A stretch of DNA of 39,599 bases. Origin: Lachnospiraceae bacterium. Lineage in GTDB: Bacteria; Bacillota; Clostridia; Lachnospirales; Lachnospiraceae. This document shows positions 1 to 9,946 of the stretch, one piece after another. Each line of letters starts with the position of its first letter. Positions within the stretch are counted from its first letter, which is position 1. The position numbers and the translations under genes are program-made. The DNA lies in contig JAEEMP010000051.1 in the NCBI GenBank assembly GCA_016283275.1, forward strand, positions 1-39,599, written 5' to 3'. Under the pieces are notes generated by a model. It was not told the DNA's origin, searched no databases, and saw only the letters and a list, made by a program, of their open reading frames with translations.

Positions 1-472
1 CATCGAAGTTGGGAACAAAATCAACGGTATCTTTGTAGATATCCGCAAGAAGTTCCATTGAAATCTTGGAAAGTCTTGCTTCCGTATAACGCATTGCAGC
101 TGCGCCGTCGCCGTCGACCGAACCGAAGTTTCCGTGACCGTCGATCAAAGGATAACGAAGCGACCAGTCCTGAGCCATATATACCAATGCACCGTATATG
201 GAGCTGTCTCCGTGGGGATGGTATTTACCCATTGTATCACCGACGATACGAGCACTTTTTCTGTGCGGTTTGTCGGGACCGTTATTAAGTTCGTTCATCG
301 AATAAAGAACACGACGCTGAACAGGTTTAAGACCGTCTCTTACATCCGGTAAAGCTCTTGCGGCTATAACGCTCATTGCATAATCGATGTAAGACGATTC
401 CATTGTCTGCTTTAGATCGACTTCATGGATCTTGTCATATTGGGGTTTGTTATCAAAAATCTGATCGTCCAT
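1..472 (-). CDS. gyrA: DNA gyrase subunit A, N-terminal part (cut by the window edge)
   Basis: This is the breakage-reunion subunit of DNA gyrase, the type IIA topoisomerase that introduces negative supercoils. Only the first 157 codons are present, beginning [15 protein letters not shown], and the gene runs off the left edge. Visible landmarks are the [13 protein letters not shown] segment, the HPHGDS element, and the catalytic tyrosine at about residue 129 in [11 protein letters not shown]. The ATG at 472 follows an AAGGA ribosome site and lies 24 nt after the gyrB stop, so the two subunits are cotranscribed. The residue matching E. coli Asp87 in the quinolone-resistance region is glycine (SIYGALV), while the Ser83 equivalent is retained. 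Confidence 0.97.
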   Translation of the reverse strand, partial: MDDQIFDNKPQYDKIHEVDLKQTMESSYIDYAMSVIAARALPDVRDGLKPVQRRVLYSMNELNNGPDKPHRKSARIVGDTMGKYHPHGDSSIYGALVYMAQDWSLRYPLIDGHGNFGSVDGDGAAAMRYTEARLSKISMELLADIYKDTVDFVPNFD

Positions 473-496
473 TATTTTTTCCTTGTTTTTTTTCTT

Positions 497-2590
<2,094 letters not shown>

Positions 2591-2594
2591 TTAC

Positions 2595-3674
2595 TTATTC
2601 TGTAATGTTACCGTTTACTACTTTGATAACTTTATCTATCCTGAAATTATTGTTTACAAAATCATCAAGACCCGTACAGGTTATTATTGTCTGAAGATCT
2701 CCTATTGAATTTAAAAGATAATTCTGCCTGTTACTGTCAAGTTCCGAAAGAACATCATCCAAAAGAAGGACCGGAACATGACCGGTGATCTTTTTAACTA
2801 TTTCTATTTCGGCAAGTTTAAGTGATAATGCCGCTGTTCTTTGTTGTCCCTGAGATCCGTATTTTCTGATATCTATGCCGTTTACGATAAAAGAAAAATC
2901 ATCTCTGTGAGGTCCGACGCTTGTTATTTTGTATCTTATGTCTTTTTCGCGATTTTCCCTTAATTTTTTTTCAAAATCGTTTCTTTCAACATCAGGTTCA
3001 TAATGGATTTCAAGTTCTTCCTTACCGTTGGTAAGCTTATTATGAACATTTCCTATTATGCCGTTTAATTCATCGATAAATACATCTCTCTTATCAATGA
3101 TCTGACAGCCGTAAGAAACAAGCTGGGAATCCCATATATTTAATGTTTCAAGCAATTCGTTGTTATAAAAGGAATCTTTAATAAGCTTATTTCGCTGTTC
3201 GACGATCTTGTTGTATTTTGAAAGATTATAAAGATATATTCCATCTAATTGGCAAAGTTCCGTATCTGTAAATTTTCTTCTCTCTCCGGGACCGCCTTTT
3301 ATGATACTTAAATCTTCGGGAGAAAATAAAACTACATTCAGGTTTCCGAGTAATTCAGTGGCTTTTTTTATCTTACTTCCGTTTAAAGCAACTATTTTTG
3401 ACTTATCTTTTCTAAGCTGCATATCAATTTTTATCTCATCATTGTCTTTATCAAGATATAAAGTGATATGAGCTTCATCCTCATCAAAACCTATTACTTC
3501 TTTATCTTTTGCCCCTTTATGTGATTTTGTGGTTGCGCACATAAAAATAGCTTCAAGAACGTTTGTTTTTCCCTGGGCATTGTCTCCGTAAAGGATATTC
3601 GTGCCTTTATCAAAATAAACGGTTGAATTCTTATAATTTCTGTATCCGGTTAATTGAATGGATTTAATGTACAT
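2595..3674 (-). CDS. recF: DNA replication and repair protein RecF
   Basis: RecF is an SMC-like ABC ATPase that helps load RecA at single-strand gaps and restart stalled forks. The 359-aa protein has the usual family length. It carries a Walker A motif GDNAQGKTN (residues 30-38), an ABC signature region YGSQGQQRTAALSLK, and a Walker B/D-loop PVLLLDDVLSELD. The start lies 11 nt downstream of yaaA and the stop 17 nt before gyrB, consistent with one transcript. No strong Shine-Dalgarno is visible, so translation may be coupled to yaaA. Confidence 0.97.
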   Translation of the reverse strand: MYIKSIQLTGYRNYKNSTVYFDKGTNILYGDNAQGKTNVLEAIFMCATTKSHKGAKDKEVIGFDEDEAHITLYLDKDNDEIKIDMQLRKDKSKIVALNGSKIKKATELLGNLNVVLFSPEDLSIIKGGPGERRKFTDTELCQLDGIYLYNLSKYNKIVEQRNKLIKDSFYNNELLETLNIWDSQLVSYGCQIIDKRDVFIDELNGIIGNVHNKLTNGKEELEIHYEPDVERNDFEKKLRENREKDIRYKITSVGPHRDDFSFIVNGIDIRKYGSQGQQRTAALSLKLAEIEIVKKITGHVPVLLLDDVLSELDSNRQNYLLNSIGDLQTIITCTGLDDFVNNNFRIDKVIKVVNGNITE

Positions 3675-3684
3675 TTAACACCAA

Positions 3685-3891
3685 TTACTTAACTATTTTT
3701 ATTTCTTCGCCGTTAAAAGAAACAACATCTCCGGAATATAATTTTCTTCCTCTTCTTGTATCGGTTTCACCGTTTACAAGAACATTACCTTCCGTTATCT
3801 CTATTTTTGCTTCCACGCCGTCAGAAACCAGGCCGGCTGCTTTTAAAGCCTGACCGAGTTTTATATATTCTTCTCTTAATTTGATTTCCAT
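3685..3891 (-). CDS. yaaA: S4-domain RNA-binding protein YaaA
   Basis: This small 68-aa S4-domain protein sits between dnaN and recF, as in many Firmicutes (B. subtilis YaaA). The S4 fold is visible as YIKLGQALKAAGLVSDG, then a beta-rich NGETDTRRGRKLYSGD segment, the loop that typically contacts RNA. B. subtilis YaaA has been linked to ribosome assembly, but nothing in this sequence tests that. It starts 12 nt after dnaN and ends 10 nt before recF, so it is part of the replication operon. Confidence 0.93.
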   Translation of the reverse strand: MEIKLREEYIKLGQALKAAGLVSDGVEAKIEITEGNVLVNGETDTRRGRKLYSGDVVSFNGEEIKIVK

Positions 3892-3903
3892 ACTTTTCTC
3901 TTT

Positions 3904-5007
3904 TTATTTGATAAAGTTAACGGGAAGAATGAGATATACATATGAATCATCTTCATTTCTGATGATACAGGGATTTTTTGGACTCATCATATATACATTT
4001 ATTTCTTCATCATCAATAACTTTTAATGTATCAAGGAAAAATTGAGGATTAAAAGCAATATCCAAGTCTTTTCCCGATTTTTCAAGAGCAAGATCTTCGT
4101 TCATTTCACCGAACATAGTCTTCATGTAGAAATTAATATAACCGTCTCTTACTTCAAAAATAATAGGTTTTTTCTCACCTTCACGAAGCATTAATGTAGA
4201 TCTGTCTATACAATTGAATATATCTTTTTTATTGACTTTTACTTTTGTCTCATAATCTTTTGTAAGCATTTTTTCGTAGTCAAAATAATTACCTTCAACT
4301 ACTCTTGATACCACGATAGTGTTTTCAAGTTCAAAAAGAACGTGATTCTTTTCAAAATATATAACAACATCCTTATTCTGATCACCGGTAAGGATTCTTT
4401 CTATCTCACTTAATGTTTTTCCGGGAATTATAACTTTCATTTCAGGATAAGTGTTTTTAAGATTTATCTTTCTGTATGCGATCCTGTGACCATCCAATGC
4501 AACAATTTCAAGTCTGTCTTCATTAATGTGTATAAATTCGGAATTCATTATCTGATTCGAAGAAGAATCTCCTACACAGAAAATAGTCTGTCTTATGATT
4601 TCTTTTAAAGAAAATTCACTTATAAGAACATTATCTGTTTTATTTATCTTTGGAATATCGGAAAACTCCTCACCGTCTCTTCCGAGGAAATTAAGTTTTG
4701 CTTTTTCACAGGTTATTGTTGTGGCAAATTTATCATCACTGTTTATGGTAATAACATTATCGGGAAGTTTTCTTACCGTTTCAGCAAAGAACTTTGCATC
4801 CAGAGCAACACTTCCTTCATTTATGATATTACCTTCTATCTTTGTCTCTATTCCAAGTTCCATATCATTTGCGGTTAATGTTATAACACCGTCTTTTGCT
4901 TTAACAAGGATACATTGAAGAATAGACATTGAAGTTTTAGAAGGAACTGCTTTTGATACGATTGAAACTCCGTTAAGAAGACTTGATTTGGAACATTCGA
5001 TTTTCAT
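3904..5007 (-). CDS. dnaN: DNA polymerase III subunit beta (sliding clamp)
   Basis: DnaN is the ring-shaped processivity clamp that tethers Pol III and many repair proteins to DNA. At 367 aa it has the family length and is made of three related clamp domains. It begins MKIECSKSSLLNGVSIVSKA and ends with the clamp signature YVYLILPVNF, close to the family-typical hydrophobic-pocket ending. The ATG at 5007 follows an AAAGGAA ribosome site. A perfect 9-nt DnaA box overlaps the start codon, so DnaA bound to the origin could affect dnaN expression. Confidence 0.98.
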   Translation of the reverse strand: MKIECSKSSLLNGVSIVSKAVPSKTSMSILQCILVKAKDGVITLTANDMELGIETKIEGNIINEGSVALDAKFFAETVRKLPDNVITINSDDKFATTITCEKAKLNFLGRDGEEFSDIPKINKTDNVLISEFSLKEIIRQTIFCVGDSSSNQIMNSEFIHINEDRLEIVALDGHRIAYRKINLKNTYPEMKVIIPGKTLSEIERILTGDQNKDVVIYFEKNHVLFELENTIVVSRVVEGNYFDYEKMLTKDYETKVKVNKKDIFNCIDRSTLMLREGEKKPIIFEVRDGYINFYMKTMFGEMNEDLALEKSGKDLDIAFNPQFFLDTLKVIDDEEINVYMMSPKNPCIIRNEDDSYVYLILPVNFIK

Positions 5008-5270
5008 GTGGATAATTTCCTTTCGTAAAAAATTAAGTGCTTTTTGGTGCTTTTGAATAATATATATTAAATAAATTTAGTATTAGTAATATTAGGGGTT
5101 GTTGATTAGTGTAAAACAGCAATTATCCTTTATTTTAAAGTAATGTTGATGATAATAACTTTGTTGGTAAAGTTATAATCTTTTTTTAAAAACCTTAATT
5201 TATCAACAACTGATCTTTTAATCATAATTGTAAATAAATAAGATTTAAATTTATAAACATAGGATCAACA
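5007..5270. other. oriC, dnaA-dnaN half: DnaA boxes plus DnaA-trio-like unwinding element
   Basis: This is the noncoding gap between dnaA and dnaN. DnaA-box-like 9-mers are seen at 5007-5015 (TGTGGATAA, perfect), 5100-5108 (TGTTGATTA), 5144-5152 (TGTTGATGA), 5162-5170 (TGTTGGTAA), 5200-5208 (TTATCAACA) and weakly at 5262-5270. Between the first two lies the run TAG-TAT-TAG-TAA-TAT-TAG at 5078-5095, followed by a GGG cluster and the 5100 box. An AT-only stretch lies on its other side (about 5059-5077). Box, GC cluster, trios and AT-rich DNA running toward dnaN is the order described for the B. subtilis basal unwinding system. The assignment rests on sequence pattern only. Confidence 0.8.
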
Positions 5271-5284
5271 ACATATGTTTATTA

Positions 5285-6640
5285 TTAAGGGGATATCTTT
5301 TTTCTTATGATATCTATTTTTGAAGCAAGTTCAGGACTCTTCTTTATATCTTCGGTTATTTTCTGATAACCGTGCATAACTGTTGTATGATCTCTGTTTC
5401 CCACAAAGGATCCTATTTCATTTAAAGAAATATCAGTCATTTCTCTGCAAAGATACATTGCAATCTGTCTGGGAAGAGCAATTTCCGCATTTCTTTTCTT
5501 TGAAATAATATCTTCAACTTTAATATTAAAATGTTCACAGACAACATTAATAATATAGGAAGGAGTTATTTCTCTGGGCTTATCGGGATAAATAACATCT
5601 CTTAAAGCTTCTTCGGCCGATTGTAATGTAAGTTCAACATTATTAAGCTTGGCAAAAGCCAGTATTTTATTTAAGGCTCCTTCAAGTTCTCTGATGTTTG
5701 ATTTAATATTTGTTGCTATATATTCGATTATTTCTTTATCAATCTCACGATCGCAATTTTCAACGTTTTTCATTAAGATTGCCATTCGTGTTTCATAATC
5801 CGGAGGCTGTATATCGGTACATAAACCCCATTCGAATCTTGATCTGAATCTTTCATCCAATGTTTCCATTTTTTTTGGAGGTTTATCGGATGAAATAACG
5901 ATCTGTTTACCGGAAGAATGAAGAGCGTTGAAAGTATGGAAAAATTCTTCCTGGGTTTGTTCTTTTCCTATTATAAACTGAACATCATCGACCATAAGAA
6001 CATCGACTGTTCTGTATTTTTCTCGAAGTTTTGTTATATCTGCAGCTTTACCGCTACGAATGGATTCGATAACTTCATTTGTAAACTGTTCACTTGTTAC
6101 ATACAAAACTTTCATGTTGGGATTCTGTTCCAATATGAAATGACCTATAGCATGCATTAAGTGAGTTTTTCCAAGACCGGGACCACCGTATATAAATAAA
6201 GGATTATATGCGGTTCCGGGTGATTCGGCTACAGCCAAAGAAGCGGAATGAGCCATTTTATTGTTGCTGCCCACAACAAAAGAATTGAATTTATATTTGG
6301 GATTTAAATTGGCCGTTTCATAATTAATGTTATAAATATTGGAAGAAATAACAGAATTATCTTTATTGGAAAATTCTATATCTTTTTCAAGTTTAAATAT
6401 AACGTCATATGTATGATCCATTATTTCAGATATGGTAACCTGAAAATAAGACTTATATCTTGTATTTATGTAATTGAGTGCATGACTTGCTTCCGAAGGA
6501 ATGATAATTATAACCGCGTTATCTTCAATTCCGTGAAATTTCAAAGGTTTTATCCAGGTATTAAAAGATATTTCGCTAAGTTCATATTCTTTGCGAACGG
6601 TATCTTTTATAAATTCCCATTTTTCGCTTATTTCAGACAT
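5285..6640 (-). CDS. dnaA: Chromosomal replication initiator DnaA
   Basis: DnaA is the AAA+ ATPase that binds origin DnaA boxes, forms a filament and melts oriC. The 451-aa protein shows all four domains: an N-terminal protein-interaction domain (1-80), a short linker, an AAA+ core with Walker A GGPGLGKT (152-159) and Walker B VLMVDDVQF, and a C-terminal helix-turn-helix with the family signature GNRDHTTVMHGYQKI. DnaA boxes flank the gene on both sides, which suggests autoregulation. It is transcribed leftward, divergently from rpmH. Confidence 0.98.
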   Translation of the reverse strand: MSEISEKWEFIKDTVRKEYELSEISFNTWIKPLKFHGIEDNAVIIIIPSEASHALNYINTRYKSYFQVTISEIMDHTYDVIFKLEKDIEFSNKDNSVISSNIYNINYETANLNPKYKFNSFVVGSNNKMAHSASLAVAESPGTAYNPLFIYGGPGLGKTHLMHAIGHFILEQNPNMKVLYVTSEQFTNEVIESIRSGKAADITKLREKYRTVDVLMVDDVQFIIGKEQTQEEFFHTFNALHSSGKQIVISSDKPPKKMETLDERFRSRFEWGLCTDIQPPDYETRMAILMKNVENCDREIDKEIIEYIATNIKSNIRELEGALNKILAFAKLNNVELTLQSAEEALRDVIYPDKPREITPSYIINVVCEHFNIKVEDIISKKRNAEIALPRQIAMYLCREMTDISLNEIGSFVGNRDHTTVMHGYQKITEDIKKSPELASKIDIIRKKISP

Positions 6641-6678
6641 CTTAACTCCTATTTTTTATTACATAATACGTCTAATCT

Positions 6679-6707
6679 ATCTTACTTCAATTACCTCAAA
6701 AATTCAA
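6679..6707 (-). promoter_or_regulatory. Probable dnaA promoter
   Basis: On the minus strand, TTGAAT (6707-6702) and TAAGAT (6684-6679) are separated by exactly 17 nt and lie about 40 nt before the dnaA start. Each hexamer is close to the sigma-A consensus. An inverted pair of perfect DnaA boxes lies just upstream, at 6740-6760, well placed for DnaA feedback. Confidence 0.55.
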
Positions 6708-6739
6708 TTATCTCTTTATCCACTACCGCTATATTTAGT

Positions 6740-6946
6740 TTATCCACAACCTGTGGATAAGTAGGTTTATAATAATTGAATTATCATCAGGAAAATGTTG
6801 TTTATGTGGAAATGTAATTTTATTAATCCACTATATAAGATGGCTAAAAATAAATGTTTTTTAAGTGTAAGGTTATTTGTTTTAATATTTATCCACAACT
6901 TATTCACTTTTTGTGGATATTAATAAGCAAATAATAGTTATCCACT
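6740..6946. other. oriC, dnaA-rpmH half: DnaA box cluster
   Basis: The gap between dnaA and rpmH (6641-7156) has no gene and holds a cluster of DnaA boxes. Perfect TTATCCACA is at 6740-6748, its inverted copy TGTGGATAA at 6752-6760, and another perfect copy at 6889-6897. Near-matches are TTATTCACT at 6900-6908, TGTGGATAT at 6912-6920 and TTATCCACT at 6938-6946. A very AT-rich stretch follows (about 6984-7040). This matches the upstream half of the bipartite origins found in B. subtilis and relatives. Confidence 0.88.
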
Positions 6947-7048
6947 TCTTTTCCACTTTTGTGTAAAACTAAATATTGTGGTCAAAAAAAAATTTTTTAC
7001 ACTATATTGTTAAGGAAAAAATTTTAGATTTTATTTTTGCTGTTTTCC

Positions 7049-7077
7049 TTGACTGTTACTTGATTTTTTCATATAAT
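7049..7077 (+). promoter_or_regulatory. rpmH promoter
   Basis: TTGACT (7049-7054) and TATAAT (7072-7077) are separated by 17 nt, a near-perfect sigma-A promoter. It lies about 80 nt before the rpmH start and faces away from dnaA. It probably drives rpmH and, through readthrough, the rnpA-yidD-yidC-jag genes. Confidence 0.85.
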
Positions 7078-7156
7078 CGTTTTGCTATTTTCCTAATGAG
7101 ATTATAAATTTACCTTATTATATATAGGTAGTTTTCAGTAAGGAGGTGTATTGACT

Positions 7157-7291
7157 ATGAAGATGACATTTCAGCCCAAGAAGAGACAGCGTTCAAAGGT
7201 TCACGGCTTCAGAGCACGTATGAGTTCAGCCGGCGGAAGAAAAGTTTTGGCAGCAAGAAGAGCCAAAGGAAGAAAGCAGTTATCAGCTTAG
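7157..7291 (+). CDS. rpmH: 50S ribosomal protein L34
   Basis: L34 is a small, very basic component of the large ribosomal subunit. The 44-aa product starts [18 protein letters not shown] and continues with [20 protein letters not shown], which is the full-length family pattern. A strong AAGGAGGTG ribosome site lies at 7140-7148. It is the first gene rightward from the origin and is followed by rnpA, the standard bacterial arrangement. Confidence 0.98.
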   Translation: MKMTFQPKKRQRSKVHGFRARMSSAGGRKVLAARRAKGRKQLSA

Positions 7292-7315
7292 GCCGCATTT
7301 ATGTGGCCTTTTTTT
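7291..7315 (+). terminator. Hairpin with T-tract after rpmH
   Basis: GGCCGCAT (7291-7298) pairs with ATGTGGCC (7301-7308), with one G-U wobble and a 2-nt gap that would open into a slightly larger loop. A run of seven Ts follows. It starts on the last base of the rpmH stop codon and lies before rnpA. It could act as a partial terminator keeping rnpA output below that of rpmH. Confidence 0.7.
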
Positions 7316-7331
7316 CTATTAAAAAAAGACT

Positions 7332-7673
7332 ATGATATTTACGGATACTTTAAAAAGTAATATCGATTTCTCAAAAGTTTACAAAAACGGTAAATCGTAT
7401 GCCAACAGATTACTTGTAATGTATATAAAGGAAAATGGCACGGGAAGTAACAGACTTGGCATATCTGTAAGTAAAAAAGTAGGAAACAGTGTAGTAAGAC
7501 ACAGGCTTAAAAGGCTTGTGAAAGAAAGTTATCGGTTACAGGAAGCTGTATTCAATAGTGGTTTGGATATCGTGATCGTCGTAAGGGTAAGTGCAAAGGA
7601 TAAGACTTATAAAGAAATTGAAAGTGCATTGTTACACTTGGGAAAGCTTCACAACATAACATCGACAACATGA
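7332..7673 (+). CDS. rnpA: Ribonuclease P protein component
   Basis: RnpA is the protein cofactor of RNase P, which removes 5' leaders from pre-tRNAs. At 113 aa it has the family length. The diagnostic basic helix is visible as [21 protein letters not shown], a form of the RNR motif. No good Shine-Dalgarno lies before the ATG, which sits shortly after the rpmH terminator hairpin. The stop overlaps the yidD start (ATGA), giving translational coupling. Confidence 0.96.
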   Translation: MIFTDTLKSNIDFSKVYKNGKSYANRLLVMYIKENGTGSNRLGISVSKKVGNSVVRHRLKRLVKESYRLQEAVFNSGLDIVIVVRVSAKDKTYKEIESALLHLGKLHNITSTT

Positions 7674-7879
7674 AACATATTTTGATTTTTTTAATAAAAA
7701 CATATCAAAGGTATATTTCTCCTTTAAAGACCACCAAATGTCCATATACTCCCACCTGCTCCCAATACGGTTTGGAAGCGGTTGAAAAATATGGTTTTTT
7801 TAAAGGCGGTCTTTTGGCTTTATGGAGAGTTTTAAGATGTAATCCTTTTTCAAAAGGCGGTTATGATCCTGTTCCTTAA
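7670..7879 (+). CDS. yidD: Membrane protein insertion efficiency factor YidD
   Basis: YidD is a small membrane-associated protein that aids YidC-dependent insertion. The 69-aa product shows the family pattern [23 protein letters not shown] with paired cysteines, and [13 protein letters not shown] at the C terminus. Its start overlaps the rnpA stop by 4 nt, and yidC follows 35 nt later, the conserved rnpA-yidD-yidC order. Confidence 0.96.
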   Translation: MKHILIFLIKTYQRYISPLKTTKCPYTPTCSQYGLEAVEKYGFFKGGLLALWRVLRCNPFSKGGYDPVP

Positions 7880-7914
7880 GATATATTTTTATTGGAAACA
7901 GTAAGGAGTTTGTT

Positions 7915-9255
7915 TTGAATTTATTAGTTCTTACACAGGATAGCGGTAAAATTCTCGGGCCTATTGCCAAATATATTTTGGGACCCATCTTAAATGCTAT
8001 CTTTATTTTCTTAAATTGGATCAAAATTCCAAATGTCGGTCTTGCAATTATTCTTTTTACAATAGTCATTTATCTTCTTATGCTGCCTTTGACCATAAAA
8101 CAGCAGAAGTTCTCAAAACTTCAGGCGAAGATGAATCCCGAACTTCAGGCTATTCAGAAAAAGTATAAAGATAAAAAAGACCAGGATTCTCAGATGGCAA
8201 TGAATCAGGAGACTCAGGCAGTATATGCAAAATACGGTGTTTCTCCGACAGGTTCCTGTCTTCAGTTACTCATTCAGATGCCCATCCTTTTTGCTCTTTA
8301 CAGAGTTATTTATGCAATTCCCGCATATGTACCAATTATTAAAGATACATTTACAAATGTAGTCACAAGTCTTGCGGAAAACAAAGATAAAGCAGCAACA
8401 TTGCTTCAGTCTTTTTCTTCTGCCAGAATGTACGGAAAACAGTTTTCGAACGAACTTTTTATAAACGGTGATGCGGAATATGTTAAGAATACATTTATTG
8501 ATGTTCTTAACAGAGCATCCACTTCCGAATGGGAATCCATTTACGCAAGCGGAAACTTCCCTCAGTTTAAGGATGTGGTCGTTTCCACAATGGAACAGCT
8601 CAACAGATTCAACAATTTCCTCGGTATTAATATAGGTAATTCACCGAGTTATACGGTTAAGACAGCATTTGCCAATCATCAGTTTTTGATCGTTATCGGT
8701 GCAATTTTGATTCCTGTTTTATCTGCGGTAACACAGTGGATAAATGTTAAGCTTACACCTCAGGCTGCAAACAAAGATTCATCCGGTAATCAGCAGGCAG
8801 ATCAGATGCAGTCTTCAATGAAGGCAATGAACACATTTATGCCGATATTCTCAGCTATCATGTGTTTCACTCTTCCCGCAGGTATGGGTATCTACTGGAT
8901 CGCCGGTTCTGTTGTAAGAAGTATCCAGCAGGTAGCTATCAATAAGTACATCGACAAGATGGATATTGAAGAAGAGATAAAGAAAAACGTTGAAAAGCGT
9001 AACAAGAGACTTCAAAAAGCAGGAGTTGATCCTTCAAAGATCACTGCGAATGCAAATCGTTCCACAAAGACAATGGAAGTTTTGGCAAAACTTAAAGACG
9101 AAAATGATGCCAAGGTTAAAGCCATAAGAGAAGAAAACGAAGCCAAAGTAGCGGAAGCAAGAAAGAAACTTGATTCTTCTTCAAAAGGTAAAAATTCTAT
9201 TGCTGCCAAGGCAAATCTTGTAAAAGAATATAACGAAAAGAACAATAACAATTAA
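7915..9255 (+). CDS. yidC: Membrane protein insertase YidC/Oxa1 family
   Basis: YidC inserts and folds membrane proteins, alone or with SecYEG. The start is TTG at 7915, chosen because AAGGAG lies at 7903-7908. The 446-aa protein has TM segments near 15-35, 42-60, 120-140, 260-280 and 305-330. A cytoplasmic basic region (KQQKFSKLQAKMNPELQAIQ) follows the second TM. There is no lipobox, unlike B. subtilis SpoIIIJ. The segment at about 150-250, predicted extracytoplasmic, is longer than in minimal homologues. The last 110 residues are a charged helical tail that could contact ribosomes. Confidence 0.95.
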   Translation: MNLLVLTQDSGKILGPIAKYILGPILNAIFIFLNWIKIPNVGLAIILFTIVIYLLMLPLTIKQQKFSKLQAKMNPELQAIQKKYKDKKDQDSQMAMNQETQAVYAKYGVSPTGSCLQLLIQMPILFALYRVIYAIPAYVPIIKDTFTNVVTSLAENKDKAATLLQSFSSARMYGKQFSNELFINGDAEYVKNTFIDVLNRASTSEWESIYASGNFPQFKDVVVSTMEQLNRFNNFLGINIGNSPSYTVKTAFANHQFLIVIGAILIPVLSAVTQWINVKLTPQAANKDSSGNQQADQMQSSMKAMNTFMPIFSAIMCFTLPAGMGIYWIAGSVVRSIQQVAINKYIDKMDIEEEIKKNVEKRNKRLQKAGVDPSKITANANRSTKTMEVLAKLKDENDAKVKAIREENEAKVAEARKKLDSSSKGKNSIAAKANLVKEYNEKNNNN

Positions 9256-9268
9256 TAGGAGAAAGCAG

Positions 9269-9892
9269 ATGGATTACAGGGAATTTACGGCAAAAACAGT
9301 TGATGATGCCATAACCGAAGCATGTAAGGCATTATCTGTTACAAGCGATAGATTGGATTATGAAGTTGTTGAAGAAGGTTCTTCCGGATTTTTGGGAATT
9401 CATGCAAAGAATGCTGTCATCAAGGCAAAGATCAAAGATTCTTCAGAAGACAGAGTAAAGGATTTCCTTGACGAAGTATTGGCTGCAATGAATTTAAGCG
9501 CAGATGTTTCTGTTTCTTATAATGAAGAAGAAAAAGAAATGGACGTTGAGATCTCCGGAGACGATATGGGTATTTTGATCGGTAAGAGAGGACAGACTCT
9601 TGATTCTTTACAGTATCTTGCATCACTTGTATGCAATAAGGGTACCGAAGAATATATAAGAGTTAAAGTCGATACGGAAAATTATCGTGAAAGAAGAAAA
9701 GAAACTCTTGAAAATCTTGCAAGAAATATGGCTTTCAAGGTTAAGCGTACAAAGAGAACGGTTTCTTTGGAACCTATGAATCCTTATGAAAGGCGGGTTA
9801 TTCATTCGGCACTTCAGAACGATAAATATGTGACCACTCACAGCGAGGGTGAGGAACCGTACAGACACGTAGTTGTTACACTTAAGAAGTAA
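9269..9892 (+). CDS. jag: RNA-binding protein Jag/KhpB (Jag-N, KH and R3H domains)
   Basis: Jag (also called KhpB or EloR) is an RNA-binding regulator tied to cell elongation and division in Firmicutes. The 207-aa protein has a Jag N-terminal domain (1-50, with GFLGIHAKNAVIKAKI), a KH domain (about 75-145, with GILIGKRGQTLDSLQYL), and an R3H domain (145-207) whose R-x3-H is seen in YERRVIHSAL. An AGGAGA ribosome site precedes it, 14 nt after yidC. A strong terminator follows. Confidence 0.95.
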   Translation: MDYREFTAKTVDDAITEACKALSVTSDRLDYEVVEEGSSGFLGIHAKNAVIKAKIKDSSEDRVKDFLDEVLAAMNLSADVSVSYNEEEKEMDVEISGDDMGILIGKRGQTLDSLQYLASLVCNKGTEEYIRVKVDTENYRERRKETLENLARNMAFKVKRTKRTVSLEPMNPYERRVIHSALQNDKYVTTHSEGEEPYRHVVVTLKK

Positions 9893-9898
9893 GCTTTT

Positions 9899-9929
9899 GG
9901 GTGTCTTAGTTTTCTAAGACACCTTTTTT
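9899..9929 (+). terminator. Rho-independent terminator after jag
   Basis: GGTGTCTTAG (9900-9909) pairs perfectly with CTAAGACACC (9914-9923) around a 4-nt loop, followed by six Ts. It ends the rpmH-to-jag transcript. Because mnmE starts 18 nt later and no clear promoter is visible between them, some readthrough into mnmE is likely. Confidence 0.9.
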
Positions 9930-9946
9930 GATTTTTAAAGGATAAC

